A program made the translations under genes and the position numbers. A stretch of 32,922 bases of DNA from Candidatus Kuenenia stuttgartensis (GTDB taxonomy: Bacteria; Planctomycetota; UBA11346): NCBI GenBank assembly GCA_945872305.1, contig CAMCAC010000007.1:1-32922 (forward strand). The letters run 5' to 3'. The notes beneath the pieces are model-generated. The model was not told the DNA's origin, made no database searches, and worked only from the letters and a program-made list of their open reading frames with translations. Shown here piece by piece: positions 8,788-17,145 of the stretch; position 1 is the first letter of the stretch; the number at the start of each line of letters is the position of its first letter.

Positions 8788-9551
8788 CAGCCACCCCACA
8801 GGCCGCTGCGGGTCACCGCGCGGCCGGTCTCGTCGCTGAGCGGACAGGCGTCATCCAGGTCGTCGGCCTCGAACTCGCCGAGGGCGAGGCGCAGGCGCAG
8901 CCCGGCCTGGATCTGGGACGGCACTGCCCGGGCGGCGTGTTCGAGCAGGCATGCCTGGTGGACGCCGCCCCAGAGGTCCACGGTCCGGCGGTCGGCGCGG
9001 ACGAGATCGAGGTTCCGGCTCCAGCCGTGCTCGAAGAGACCGCCCGTCAGGCGGGCCAGGGTGCGGGCGTGGATGCGGACCTGCCGCCAATCGATCTCCA
9101 GGGGCCGCTGGCAGCAGAACCAGGCGATGAGCCGGGTGGTCTGGTCCTTGTCGAGGCCTCCCCAATAGGCGACCTCGTTGTCGACGATCTCGACCCAGGG
9201 CTGGTGCTGGGTCTCGGCCCATTCGCGCAGGGGCCGATCGGTCGGAGGACGGGGTCCACCGGCGGCGCCGGCGGCGAACACCAGGCTGCCCGCCGACATC
9301 CCCTCGGTACGCGCGACGCGCTGCTCATTCATCAGGTCGCGCAGGCTCACGGCGGTGGCGGCGCCGCGTTTGACCAGTTCGATCTGCGGGCTCGCCCCCT
9401 CGGTCAGCAGCCATCCGGTCCGCACGCCGATCTCCTCTGCGAAGCGCATGGCGGCAAACGTCGACATGTGGGAGATGCCGACCACCGGCCCGCCGGAACG
9501 GGTGTGGGCGGGATAGCCCAGGGCGGTCATCGACCAATTCAGGCGGGACAT
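8787..9551 (-). CDS. Hypothetical protein of unknown family
   Basis: Full-length ORF (MSRLNWSMTALGYPAHTRSGGPVVGISHMSTFAAMRFAEEIGVRTG...), TGATG-coupled to the FAH gene; no family recognised. Confidence 0.65.
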   Translation of the reverse strand: MSRLNWSMTALGYPAHTRSGGPVVGISHMSTFAAMRFAEEIGVRTGWLLTEGASPQIELVKRGAATAVSLRDLMNEQRVARTEGMSAGSLVFAAGAAGGPRPPTDRPLREWAETQHQPWVEIVDNEVAYWGGLDKDQTTRLIAWFCCQRPLEIDWRQVRIHARTLARLTGGLFEHGWSRNLDLVRADRRTVDLWGGVHQACLLEHAARAVPSQIQAGLRLRLALGEFEADDLDDACPLSDETGRAVTRSGLWGG

Positions 9552-9601
9552 GCGGCCATGGTGGCCCCCAGCCCGCCGCGGCAACCGCCCGGCCCCCGGG
9601 A

Positions 9602-12211
9602 TCAGGGCAGCGGGGTCGCGGTCTCCGTCCGCCGCCGGGCGATCTGGCGGACGGCGGTCATGGACGAGGAAGACCCGTCATCCCGCTCGCCGGACATGGC
9701 CCCGGACAGGGCGCGCCCGAGCTGGCCCCGGTCGAAGGGCTTGGCCAGGAACCGGGTATGGCCGTCGGTCAGCTCGGTGGTGAGGTCCGCCGAGGTGAGC
9801 ATCCCGCTGATCAGGACCACCGGCAGACGGGAACCACGGTCACGCAGGCGGCGGAGCAGGGCCAAGCCGCTCGCTCCGGGCATGCGGTCATCAAGCACCG
9901 CTGCCAGCAATGGCTGATCGAGCATCCCCGTGGCGGTGGTGCCATCGACTGCGAGGACGACCCGGTAGCCCAGGCTGCGCAGCAGGTCCGCGGTGGCCTC
10001 GCGCATCAGGTCCTCGTCATCGGCGACCAGGATCGGGAGGTCCTGGCCACTGCTCGGCGACCGCCGTTCGATCCGGGTGGTCGCCGGCCGCGGAGGGGCT
10101 ACCGGCAGGCTGACCGCAAAGGTGGTTCCGTTCCCCGGCCGGGACCGGCACTGGATGGAACCGCCCCGCTCGCGGACGATCCCATGCACCGCCGCAAGCC
10201 CCAACCCATGGCCCTTGGGCTTGGTCGTGAAGTAGGGGTCAAACATCCGTGCCTGGGTTTCGGGATCCATGCCGCAGCCATGGTCGGTCACATCGATGAG
10301 CAGGTGGTTGCCGTGGGGACGCACGGTGATGTCGACCACCCCGGGGCGGCCTTCATAGGCCTCGGCGGCATTGATGATCAGGTTCATGGCCACCTGATGG
10401 AATTGCGAGATGTCGAAGGTGATGCGCGGCAGGTCGGGGGCGAGATCGAGGCGGAGCTCCACCCCCCGGGGCAGCGACGGCGCCAAGAGGTCCTGGAGCG
10501 AGGCCAGCTCGCGCCCGGGATCCAGATCGCGCAGCTCGATCCGGCCACGGCCGGTGTAGGCGAGCAGCTGGCGGACCAGGCCGGCGGCCCGGTCGACGCC
10601 CTCGATGGCCCGGGTGCAGCGCCGTTGCGCCGTTTCCTCGGTGATGGCGGTGCGCACCAGTTCGACCTGGCCGCGGATCGCCCCGAGCAGGTTGTTGAAG
10701 TCGTGGGCGATCCCCCCGGCGAGCAGTCCCAGGCTTTCATGCCGGCGGGCCTGGGTCAGCTCCTCGCTCAGCCGGCGGCGGTCGTCCTCGGCCTCGTTCT
10801 CGGCGCTCACGTCGATGAGGATGCCGTCCCAGGCCTGGGTCTCGCCTTCGTCGTTGCGATGGGCATGGAGGAGCACCGTCGTGATCTGCCCGTCCGGGCG
10901 GGACAGGCGCAGCCTGACCCGGATCGGGTCGCCCAGGCGGCGGGATCCGGCGACCGCCTCGGCAAATGCCGGGCGGTCGGCATCGACGATGACCTCGGTC
11001 AGGCGGCTCGGATCCTCGGCGAACCAGGTGAGCGTGCGTCCGGTCAGGTCCTGGATCGATGGGCTGGCCACCTCCAGGCGCAGGTCGTGGGCCCCGCTCG
11101 CGGTGGCCCGGAGCAGGGCGAACCCCTGGGCCATGTCGACCAGGCCGCGGTAATGACGGCGGCTGCGGCGCAGGGTGTTGAGCTGGGTCCTGGTCACCAG
11201 GATCAGCATGGTGGTGGCGAGCAGGGCCGCCCCCAGGCAGACGAGCAGGATGCGCGCGAGCTGGGCCTGATGATCCGGGGGCGCCCACACCTGGTCCCGA
11301 TCCAGGTGCCCGGGCAGGTCGGCGGCACGCATGAGCGCGGCCGAGGATTCCAGACGGTCGTAATCCACCGCGCCGATGGGGAAACGGTCGGGGTCGATGT
11401 GTTCGATGACCACCCGCGCCTCGGCCAAGAGGTGGTCCCGGTCGAGCCCATGCGCTGGGCCATCGAACCGGGTCAGGATCAGATCGATGATCCGGCCAGG
11501 ATCGCGCACGGCGGTGGTCCACCCCTCCAGGGTCGCGGCGCGGAATGCGTCCATGGTCGGCCGGTCCTCGCGCCAGCGTCGGCCAGAGACCACCAGCAGC
11601 GTGCCGGGAAACGCGAAGGGCCGCTCGGTCAGGGACAGTTCCCGCACCGGCACGCCCCAGGACTGGAGGACCAGGGGTTCATTGGCGCGGAAGGAGGGGA
11701 GCACCGCAATCTCGCCGCGGGCGAACCGCTCCAGGTCGTCGGGCCGCTTGCTGCGCGGGAATATCCGCTCCGGCATCAGGCCGGCCAGGCGCAGGCCGGT
11801 CCACAAGGAGGCATCGACGCCATTGGCCGGGCCGACCAGCCGGTCCGCCGGCTGGTCGGCAAGATCGCGCAGGGACTGGATCGGACCCTGGGCGTGGACG
11901 AGCAGGCAGAACGGATTGCGCTGCTGGATCTGGGCGAGGATCGCGAGATCCGCACCGCGTCCAAGGTCGATGAGCACCTCGCCCGCGGTCACCGTGGCGT
12001 CGGCGGTGCCGCGGACCACCCCGTCCACCGCCCGCAGCCCTGGTTGCCACGGGATCAGTTCGACCTTCAGGTCGTGACGGGCGTAGATCCCATCCGCCAC
12101 CGCGGCATAGAAGCCCGCGTGGGCGAACTGCGGATGGTACGGCAGTTGCACGCGGATGGGATCCGCGGCGGCAGCCACGGTCACGGCGAGAAGAAGGACG
12201 CACCAACGCAC
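9602..12211 (-). CDS. Hybrid sensor histidine kinase: N-terminal NMT1/THI5-like periplasmic domain, TM, PAS-like, HisKA/HATPase, C-terminal receiver
   Basis: Signal peptide then IRVQLPYHPQFAHAGFYAAVADGIYARHDLKVELIPW (NMT1-like); TM ILLVCLGAALLATTMLILV; H box GGIAHDFNNLLGAIRGQVELV; N box NLIINAAEA; G boxes DHGCGMDPET / GHGLGLAAVHGI; receiver ILVADDEDLM...VLDDRMPGASG...FLAKPF. Confidence 0.92.
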   Translation of the reverse strand: MRWCVLLLAVTVAAAADPIRVQLPYHPQFAHAGFYAAVADGIYARHDLKVELIPWQPGLRAVDGVVRGTADATVTAGEVLIDLGRGADLAILAQIQQRNPFCLLVHAQGPIQSLRDLADQPADRLVGPANGVDASLWTGLRLAGLMPERIFPRSKRPDDLERFARGEIAVLPSFRANEPLVLQSWGVPVRELSLTERPFAFPGTLLVVSGRRWREDRPTMDAFRAATLEGWTTAVRDPGRIIDLILTRFDGPAHGLDRDHLLAEARVVIEHIDPDRFPIGAVDYDRLESSAALMRAADLPGHLDRDQVWAPPDHQAQLARILLVCLGAALLATTMLILVTRTQLNTLRRSRRHYRGLVDMAQGFALLRATASGAHDLRLEVASPSIQDLTGRTLTWFAEDPSRLTEVIVDADRPAFAEAVAGSRRLGDPIRVRLRLSRPDGQITTVLLHAHRNDEGETQAWDGILIDVSAENEAEDDRRRLSEELTQARRHESLGLLAGGIAHDFNNLLGAIRGQVELVRTAITEETAQRRCTRAIEGVDRAAGLVRQLLAYTGRGRIELRDLDPGRELASLQDLLAPSLPRGVELRLDLAPDLPRITFDISQFHQVAMNLIINAAEAYEGRPGVVDITVRPHGNHLLIDVTDHGCGMDPETQARMFDPYFTTKPKGHGLGLAAVHGIVRERGGSIQCRSRPGNGTTFAVSLPVAPPRPATTRIERRSPSSGQDLPILVADDEDLMREATADLLRSLGYRVVLAVDGTTATGMLDQPLLAAVLDDRMPGASGLALLRRLRDRGSRLPVVLISGMLTSADLTTELTDGHTRFLAKPFDRGQLGRALSGAMSGERDDGSSSSMTAVRQIARRRTETATPLP

Positions 12212-12268
12212 CCCTCAGCCTACACCAAGGGCGGCGGTGCCGGCAAGGGCCGGTCCCGCCACCGTCGG

Positions 12269-13993
12269 TCAGGCCATGCCGAGCTTGCGCTTGATGTATT
12301 TGATCTCGACCGTCGAGATGATCGCCTGGACGGTGAAGTAGAGGACCAGGCCCGACGGCATGTTGTAGAAGATCAGACCGAAGATCGCCGGCAGCCAGCG
12401 CATCATCTTGGCCATCTGGACCTGCATCTCGTCGGCGCCGGGGGCCGGCTTCTGTTGGAATCCCATCCACAGCGACACGGCGATGTAGATGATCGGCAGC
12501 GGGTTGAGGGACAGGATCCAGCCGCCGAGGAATGCCACCGGGGTGCCCCAGACCTGATCCGGGAGGGTCAGGTCGCTGATCCACAGGAACGAGACGCCAC
12601 GCAGGTCGGCGCTGTGGCTGAACGCCTGGTAGAGGGCCATGAAGATGGGGATCTGGATGAGCAGGGGCAGGCAGCCGGCGAGGGGGTTCACCCCGTGCTT
12701 CTTGAACAGCTCCATCTGCTTCATCGCCGCCTGCTGCTTGTTGCCGCCGGCGGTCTCCTGAAGGCGCTTCAGCTCGGGGGCGAGCTGCTGCATCTTGAGC
12801 ATGGACGAATACTGCTTCCAGGTCGTGCGGAACAGGGCCGCCTTGACCAGGAAGGTGAGGAGCACCACCGCCAGGCCATAGTTGAACACCACCGCCGCGA
12901 TGACGCCGAGCAGCCAGATCACCGCCTTGGCGAGGATCTTGAAGAATCGGTAGAATCCGTCGGTGTATTCGACCCGGCGCTCGATGGGGGTGAAGCGCTC
13001 CAGCTCATCCCGGGTCATGCCCGAGGCGGACAGGGTCCAGCCGCGGGAGAAGGTGGCTCCGGCGGCCAGGGCGGACGGCTCCCAATCGACCGCGATCAGG
13101 GCATGGACCTCATGCCGGGGTTCGTTCTGGAAGCCGGTCAGGGTGGCGGTGAAGCGGGCGGCATCCCCGGCGGTGACGGGGGTGGCGGCTGGTTCGTCGA
13201 GGGGCGAGGCACCGGCCACGACCGGGGCCTGGGCCCGCTCGGCGGGGCTCCACCAGGCGGCGAAGAAGCGTGACTTGAGACCGATGTAGTCGGTGCGCGC
13301 ACTGTCCTCGCCGGTGGCGACCAGGGGGGCCGAGGTCTTGGGCGAGGGCAGGGAATGGCTCTCAATGCCCCCGGCTTCGCCACCCTGGTGGCGGAAACCC
13401 GCCAAGTAGTAGCCCTCGCCAACGCCATAGTCCTGGTGCAGCCCGTTCAGGGGCATCAGGCGTGGGCGCAGGGTGGCCGCATCGCCCAGGTTGGTCACCG
13501 ACAGACGGGTGTGCAGGGTGGGCCGGGCCGCATCGAGCCGGTGCTCGATGCTGTAGGCGAAACGGGGGTTGCGGAAGGTCAGGACGACCCGGTCTCCGTC
13601 CCGGACCGCGACCGTCCACGGAGCGGTGTCCTCGCGATCCAGGCCCACCCGCACCGTCCGGGTCCCGTCGGCGGCGAGCACGTCGTTGTACAGCCACCCA
13701 TGCACGCCGTCCTCGGCCCGGGGCTGATACGCGTCGAGCACGGCCAGCGGCGGCTCGCTGCGGCGGGCGCCGGCATAGGGTTCCAGGTGCGAGGGCAGGC
13801 GGATCGCCCGCTGCTCGACGAGTTCGAAGCGCTTGATCACACCACGGTTGGTGCTGATCACCACCCGGGCGGTGGACGTCGACAGGACCACCTCCTCGTA
13901 GGCCGGCGCCTCCAGGGCGACGGTGATCGCGGCGGTGGCGGGGTCGGCGGCGGACGCGGCGACGACGGCAAGGAACAGGAGCAGGGCGCGCAT
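12269..13993 (-). CDS. yidC: Membrane protein insertase YidC
   Basis: FNYGLAVVLLTFLVKAALFRTTWKQYSSMLKMQQLAPELKRLQE...GVNPLAGCLPLLIQIPIFMALYQAF...FYNMPSGLVLYFTVQAIISTVE; large N-terminal periplasmic domain. Confidence 0.96.
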   Translation of the reverse strand: MRALLLFLAVVAASAADPATAAITVALEAPAYEEVVLSTSTARVVISTNRGVIKRFELVEQRAIRLPSHLEPYAGARRSEPPLAVLDAYQPRAEDGVHGWLYNDVLAADGTRTVRVGLDREDTAPWTVAVRDGDRVVLTFRNPRFAYSIEHRLDAARPTLHTRLSVTNLGDAATLRPRLMPLNGLHQDYGVGEGYYLAGFRHQGGEAGGIESHSLPSPKTSAPLVATGEDSARTDYIGLKSRFFAAWWSPAERAQAPVVAGASPLDEPAATPVTAGDAARFTATLTGFQNEPRHEVHALIAVDWEPSALAAGATFSRGWTLSASGMTRDELERFTPIERRVEYTDGFYRFFKILAKAVIWLLGVIAAVVFNYGLAVVLLTFLVKAALFRTTWKQYSSMLKMQQLAPELKRLQETAGGNKQQAAMKQMELFKKHGVNPLAGCLPLLIQIPIFMALYQAFSHSADLRGVSFLWISDLTLPDQVWGTPVAFLGGWILSLNPLPIIYIAVSLWMGFQQKPAPGADEMQVQMAKMMRWLPAIFGLIFYNMPSGLVLYFTVQAIISTVEIKYIKRKLGMA

Positions 13994-14061
13994 GGGAGCG
14001 CGGGAGCATCGGTGCCCGCCGCCGGGCACAACCCAGGGCCCCGGCACCCCCCCGCAGGGGG

Positions 14062-14313
14062 TCAGCCGAGGCGGGCGATGTGCTGGCGCATCCCGGTGAT
14101 GACGCCGTCGAGGTAGGTCCGTTCCTCGTCGCTCAGGTTGCCCTGGGTCTTCTCCTGGAGGAGTTCCAGGACCCGCAGGGTCGCCCGGGCAAAGGCCGGG
14201 TTGGCCTCCCGTTGGCCGGTGATCGGGTGGGGGATCATGCCGAGCTGCATGAGGCCCTGGGATCCCATGCCCTGGAGGAAGGTCAGGAAGGACATCTGGC
14301 CGGGTTCGCTCAT
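14062..14313 (-). CDS. DUF1844 domain protein
   Basis: MSEPGQMSFLTFLQGMGSQGLMQLGMIPHPITGQREANPAFARATLRVLELLQEKTQGNLSDEERTYLDGVITGMRQHIARLG matches the DUF1844 pattern (LG, L.LLQEKTxGNLSxEE). Confidence 0.85.
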   Translation of the reverse strand: MSEPGQMSFLTFLQGMGSQGLMQLGMIPHPITGQREANPAFARATLRVLELLQEKTQGNLSDEERTYLDGVITGMRQHIARLG

Positions 14314-14417
14314 GGCGCGGCACGGTGGGCCGGCGGGCGGGTGGGCAACGGGCGGGCGATGGGGCGGGACTGCGGAGGAACCGGCACATCCGGGGATGGC
14401 ATCGGCTGCCGCGGCCC

Positions 14418-15017
14418 ATGCTGACTTCCATGTCCCGCTGCCTGCTCCTCGCCCTGGCCGCCGTCTGGGCGACCGCCGCCGACCCTTCGTCCTCAGGAAC
14501 CCGCGCCATGACCCCCGCCTCCGCCACCTCCGCCCATGCTTTCACCCTCACCGCCAATGATGGCACCCCGGCACCCCTGGCGGCCTGGTCCGGAAAGGTC
14601 GTCCTGCTGGTGAACACCGCCTCCCGCTGTGGCCTGACCCCCCAGTACGCGGCGCTCCAGGCCCTCCATGAGAGCCGGGCGGCGAAGGGTCTGGTGGTGG
14701 TGGCGGTGCCCGCCAACGACTTTGGAGCCCAGGAGCCGGGGACCGACGCGCAGATCCGCGAGTTCTGCCAGACCCGGTTCCAGGTCTCGTTCCCGCTCAT
14801 GCGCAAGATCACGGTCAAGGGCGCCGGCATCGATCCGCTCTACGAGTTCCTGACCGTCCGCTCACCAGTCCCCGGCCCCATCGCCTGGAACTTCACCAAG
14901 TTCCTGGTCGGGCCCGATGGCCGGGTCCTCGGCCGCTTCGAGCCCAAGACCACGCCGGACGACCCCGCGCTCACCGCCGCCGTCGATGCGGCCTTGGCCG
15001 CCTTGCCAGGCCGCTGA
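14418..15017 (+). CDS. Glutathione peroxidase family protein, probably exported, Cys-type
   Basis: Signal-like MSRCLLLALAAVWATAAD; VVLLVNTASRCGLTPQYAALQALH; FPLMRKITVKG; IAWNFTKFLVGPDGRVLGRF. Cys, not Sec, at the catalytic position. Confidence 0.93.
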   Translation: MLTSMSRCLLLALAAVWATAADPSSSGTRAMTPASATSAHAFTLTANDGTPAPLAAWSGKVVLLVNTASRCGLTPQYAALQALHESRAAKGLVVVAVPANDFGAQEPGTDAQIREFCQTRFQVSFPLMRKITVKGAGIDPLYEFLTVRSPVPGPIAWNFTKFLVGPDGRVLGRFEPKTTPDDPALTAAVDAALAALPGR

Positions 15018-15020
15018 CCG

Positions 15021-15938
15021 TCAACCGCCCCGGCTGGCGAGGAATGCCGCGACCGTCGTGCTGTCGGGCATCGACGGCAGGGCGCCTTTGCCCTGCACGC
15101 ACAGGGCGGCGGCGGCACAGGCCCGGCGCATGCGCTCCTGCTCCGGCAAGCCGCCGATCAGGGCGGCGGTGTAGGCGCCGGTGAAGCAGTCCCCGGCGCC
15201 GGTGGTGTCCACGACCGGCACGCGGAAGGCGTCCTGGGCCAGCACCTCGCGGCCGACGAGCAGGCAGCCGCGGGCGCCGAGCTTGACCAGCACCGTGCCG
15301 CAGCCGCCGGCCTGGAGCGTCCGGGCGGCGGCCAAGACCTCCCCGTGGGTTCCGGTGGGCATCCCGGTCAGGCGGGCCAGCTCGCTCTCGTTCGGACTCA
15401 CCACCGTCAGCAGCGGCAGCAGCTCCGCCGGCAGGGGGCCGTCGTCGCCGCCGGCGTCGAGCACCACCGGGATCCCGGCGGCCCGGGCCGCCCGGGCCGC
15501 GGCGAGATTCACCGGCTCCGGCACCTCGCGCTGGAGGAGCAGGGCCCCGGCCCCGGCGAGGATGGCCGCGAAGCCCGCCGGCGGCGCCTCCCAGGCCCGG
15601 TTGGCGCCACCGACGATGATGATCGAGTTCTCGCCGCCCCGCTGCAGGAGGATGAACGCCTGGCCGGTGGGCCCGGAAACGGTGGCGAGGGCCTGGGTGT
15701 CGACCCCGGCTCCCGCGAGGGCGGCGCGCAGATCCCCGGCGAAGGGGTCTGACCCGACCTGGCCGACAAACCGCACCGGGCAGCCGAGCCGGGCGGCGGC
15801 GGCGGCCTGGTTGGCGCCCTTGCCGCCGGGCCGCACCGCGGCGGCACCCCCGGGCAGGGTCTCGCCGGGGACCGGCAGGCGGTCGATCTCCACGTACAGG
15901 TCGGCGTTCACGGAACCCAGGACCACGAGGGGGCGCAT
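15021..15938 (-). CDS. rbsK: Ribokinase (PfkB family)
   Basis: VLGSVNADLYVEIDRLPVPGETLPGG...RPGGKGANQAAAAARLG...VVSPNESELARLTG...VPVVDTTGAGDCFTGAYTAAL. Confidence 0.9.
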   Translation of the reverse strand: MRPLVVLGSVNADLYVEIDRLPVPGETLPGGAAAVRPGGKGANQAAAAARLGCPVRFVGQVGSDPFAGDLRAALAGAGVDTQALATVSGPTGQAFILLQRGGENSIIIVGGANRAWEAPPAGFAAILAGAGALLLQREVPEPVNLAAARAARAAGIPVVLDAGGDDGPLPAELLPLLTVVSPNESELARLTGMPTGTHGEVLAAARTLQAGGCGTVLVKLGARGCLLVGREVLAQDAFRVPVVDTTGAGDCFTGAYTAALIGGLPEQERMRRACAAAALCVQGKGALPSMPDSTTVAAFLASRGG

Positions 15939-16002
15939 GGCCGGGAGCATGGCGGTCCGCCCCCGCCGGCCACCCGGCCATCGACCGCCGGCGGGCGCCG
16001 TG

Positions 16003-17145
16003 ATGCTCGCGGCCATGGACCTTGGGGACCCGGTGGATCTGGACTGGAACGCCACGGCGCCGCTGCTGCCGGCGGCCCGGTCGGCGTGGCTCGATGCCTA
16101 TGACCGGGCCGGTGGCAATCCGGCGAGCATCCATGGCCGCGGCCAGGCGGCTCGGGAGCTCCTCGACGCATCCCGGGCGCGGATCGCTGGGCATCTCGGC
16201 TGCCGCGCCCACGAAGTGGTGCTCACGAGCGGCGGCAGCGAGGCGAATGCCACCGCCATCGCCCACGCCCTGTCCGAGGGCGGTCCCGCCGCCGCCCTGG
16301 CGGTGGAGCACAGCTCCATCCTGCGTGCCTGCCGGGCCCGGGTGGATTCGGTGGAGCTGCCGGTGGACGGCGACGGGCTGGCGGATCCGGACATGGTCGC
16401 CGACCGGATCCCCCCGGGCTGCCGGCTGGTGTGCGTCCAACTCGCCAACAACGAGAGCGGCGTGATCCAACCGGTGGCGGCGATCCTGGCGGCGGTGCGC
16501 GCCCGGTATCCGGACATCCACGCCCATGTGGATGCCAGCCAGGGGGCGGGGAAACTCGCGTGGGCCTTCAAGGACCTGGGCGCCGACACCCTGGCGGTGG
16601 CCGGGCACAAGCTCGGCGCGCCCAAGGGTATTGGTGTTTTGATGGTGCGTGCCGGCTGCCGTCTGCGCCCGCTCATCCACGGCGGCCGCCAGCAGCAGGA
16701 CCGGCGCAGCGGCACCGAGGATCCCGCCCTGGCGGCGGCCCTGGCGGCGGCGCTGGACCACCATGCGGCCCACCGGGAGGCGGAGGCGGCCCGCCAGCGG
16801 GACCTGCTCGCCGGCGCGTTCGCCACCATCCGCGCCGGGGCCCCGGATGCGGTGTGGCTCGGCGCCGGGGCGCCCCGGCTGGCGAACACGCTGCTCCTCG
16901 CCCGGCCTGGGTTCGATGCGGAGATCCTGGTCCAGCGGCTCGATCTCGCCGGCTACGCGGTGAGCCGGGGCGCTGCCTGCATGGCGGGCCGGGGCGAGGC
17001 CAGCCATGTGGTGCGGGCCATGGGGATTCCGCCGGAACTGGCCCGGTCCGCCCTGCGGGTGTCGATCGGCGTCGGGACCACCGCCGCGGATCTCGCCGGC
17101 TTCGCCGCGGCCTATCTCGCGATCACGGCATCAGCCGGGCGGTGA
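16003..17145 (+). CDS. Cysteine desulfurase / NifS-IscS-like aminotransferase (start could be 16015)
   Basis: DLDWNATAPLLPAA...NPASIHGRGQAARELLDASR...VVLTSGGSEANATAI...HVDASQGAGKL...AVAGHKLGAPKGIGVLMV...GAAC active-site loop. Confidence 0.92.
   Translation: MLAAMDLGDPVDLDWNATAPLLPAARSAWLDAYDRAGGNPASIHGRGQAARELLDASRARIAGHLGCRAHEVVLTSGGSEANATAIAHALSEGGPAAALAVEHSSILRACRARVDSVELPVDGDGLADPDMVADRIPPGCRLVCVQLANNESGVIQPVAAILAAVRARYPDIHAHVDASQGAGKLAWAFKDLGADTLAVAGHKLGAPKGIGVLMVRAGCRLRPLIHGGRQQQDRRSGTEDPALAAALAAALDHHAAHREAEAARQRDLLAGAFATIRAGAPDAVWLGAGAPRLANTLLLARPGFDAEILVQRLDLAGYAVSRGAACMAGRGEASHVVRAMGIPPELARSALRVSIGVGTTAADLAGFAAAYLAITASAGR

Noticed and set aside
9758-13273. 1171-aa plus-strand ORF
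   Set aside because: Antisense to the NMT1-HK and yidC genes, which have unambiguous family motifs; the translation is low-complexity G/Q/H/R-rich with no recognisable domain. High GC at third positions suppresses stop codons on the opposite strand.
12269-13993. yidC outside the usual rpmH-rnpA-yidC neighbourhood
   Set aside because: No rnpA or rpmH is visible nearby, but relocation of yidC occurs in various phyla and is not informative without the rest of the genome.
14000-14830. N-terminal extension of yidC to 853 aa
   Set aside because: Runs antisense to GPx and reads through the DUF1844 region in another frame; a clean signal peptide starts at 13993.
14418-15017. Possible selenocysteine glutathione peroxidase
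   Set aside because: The catalytic position is encoded by TGT (Cys) in NTASRCG and there is no in-frame TGA.
15181-16002. N-terminal extension of the cysteine desulfurase ORF (654-aa version)
   Set aside because: Antisense to ribokinase; sequence is S/P/R-rich with no domain, whereas the desulfurase begins at 16003/16015.
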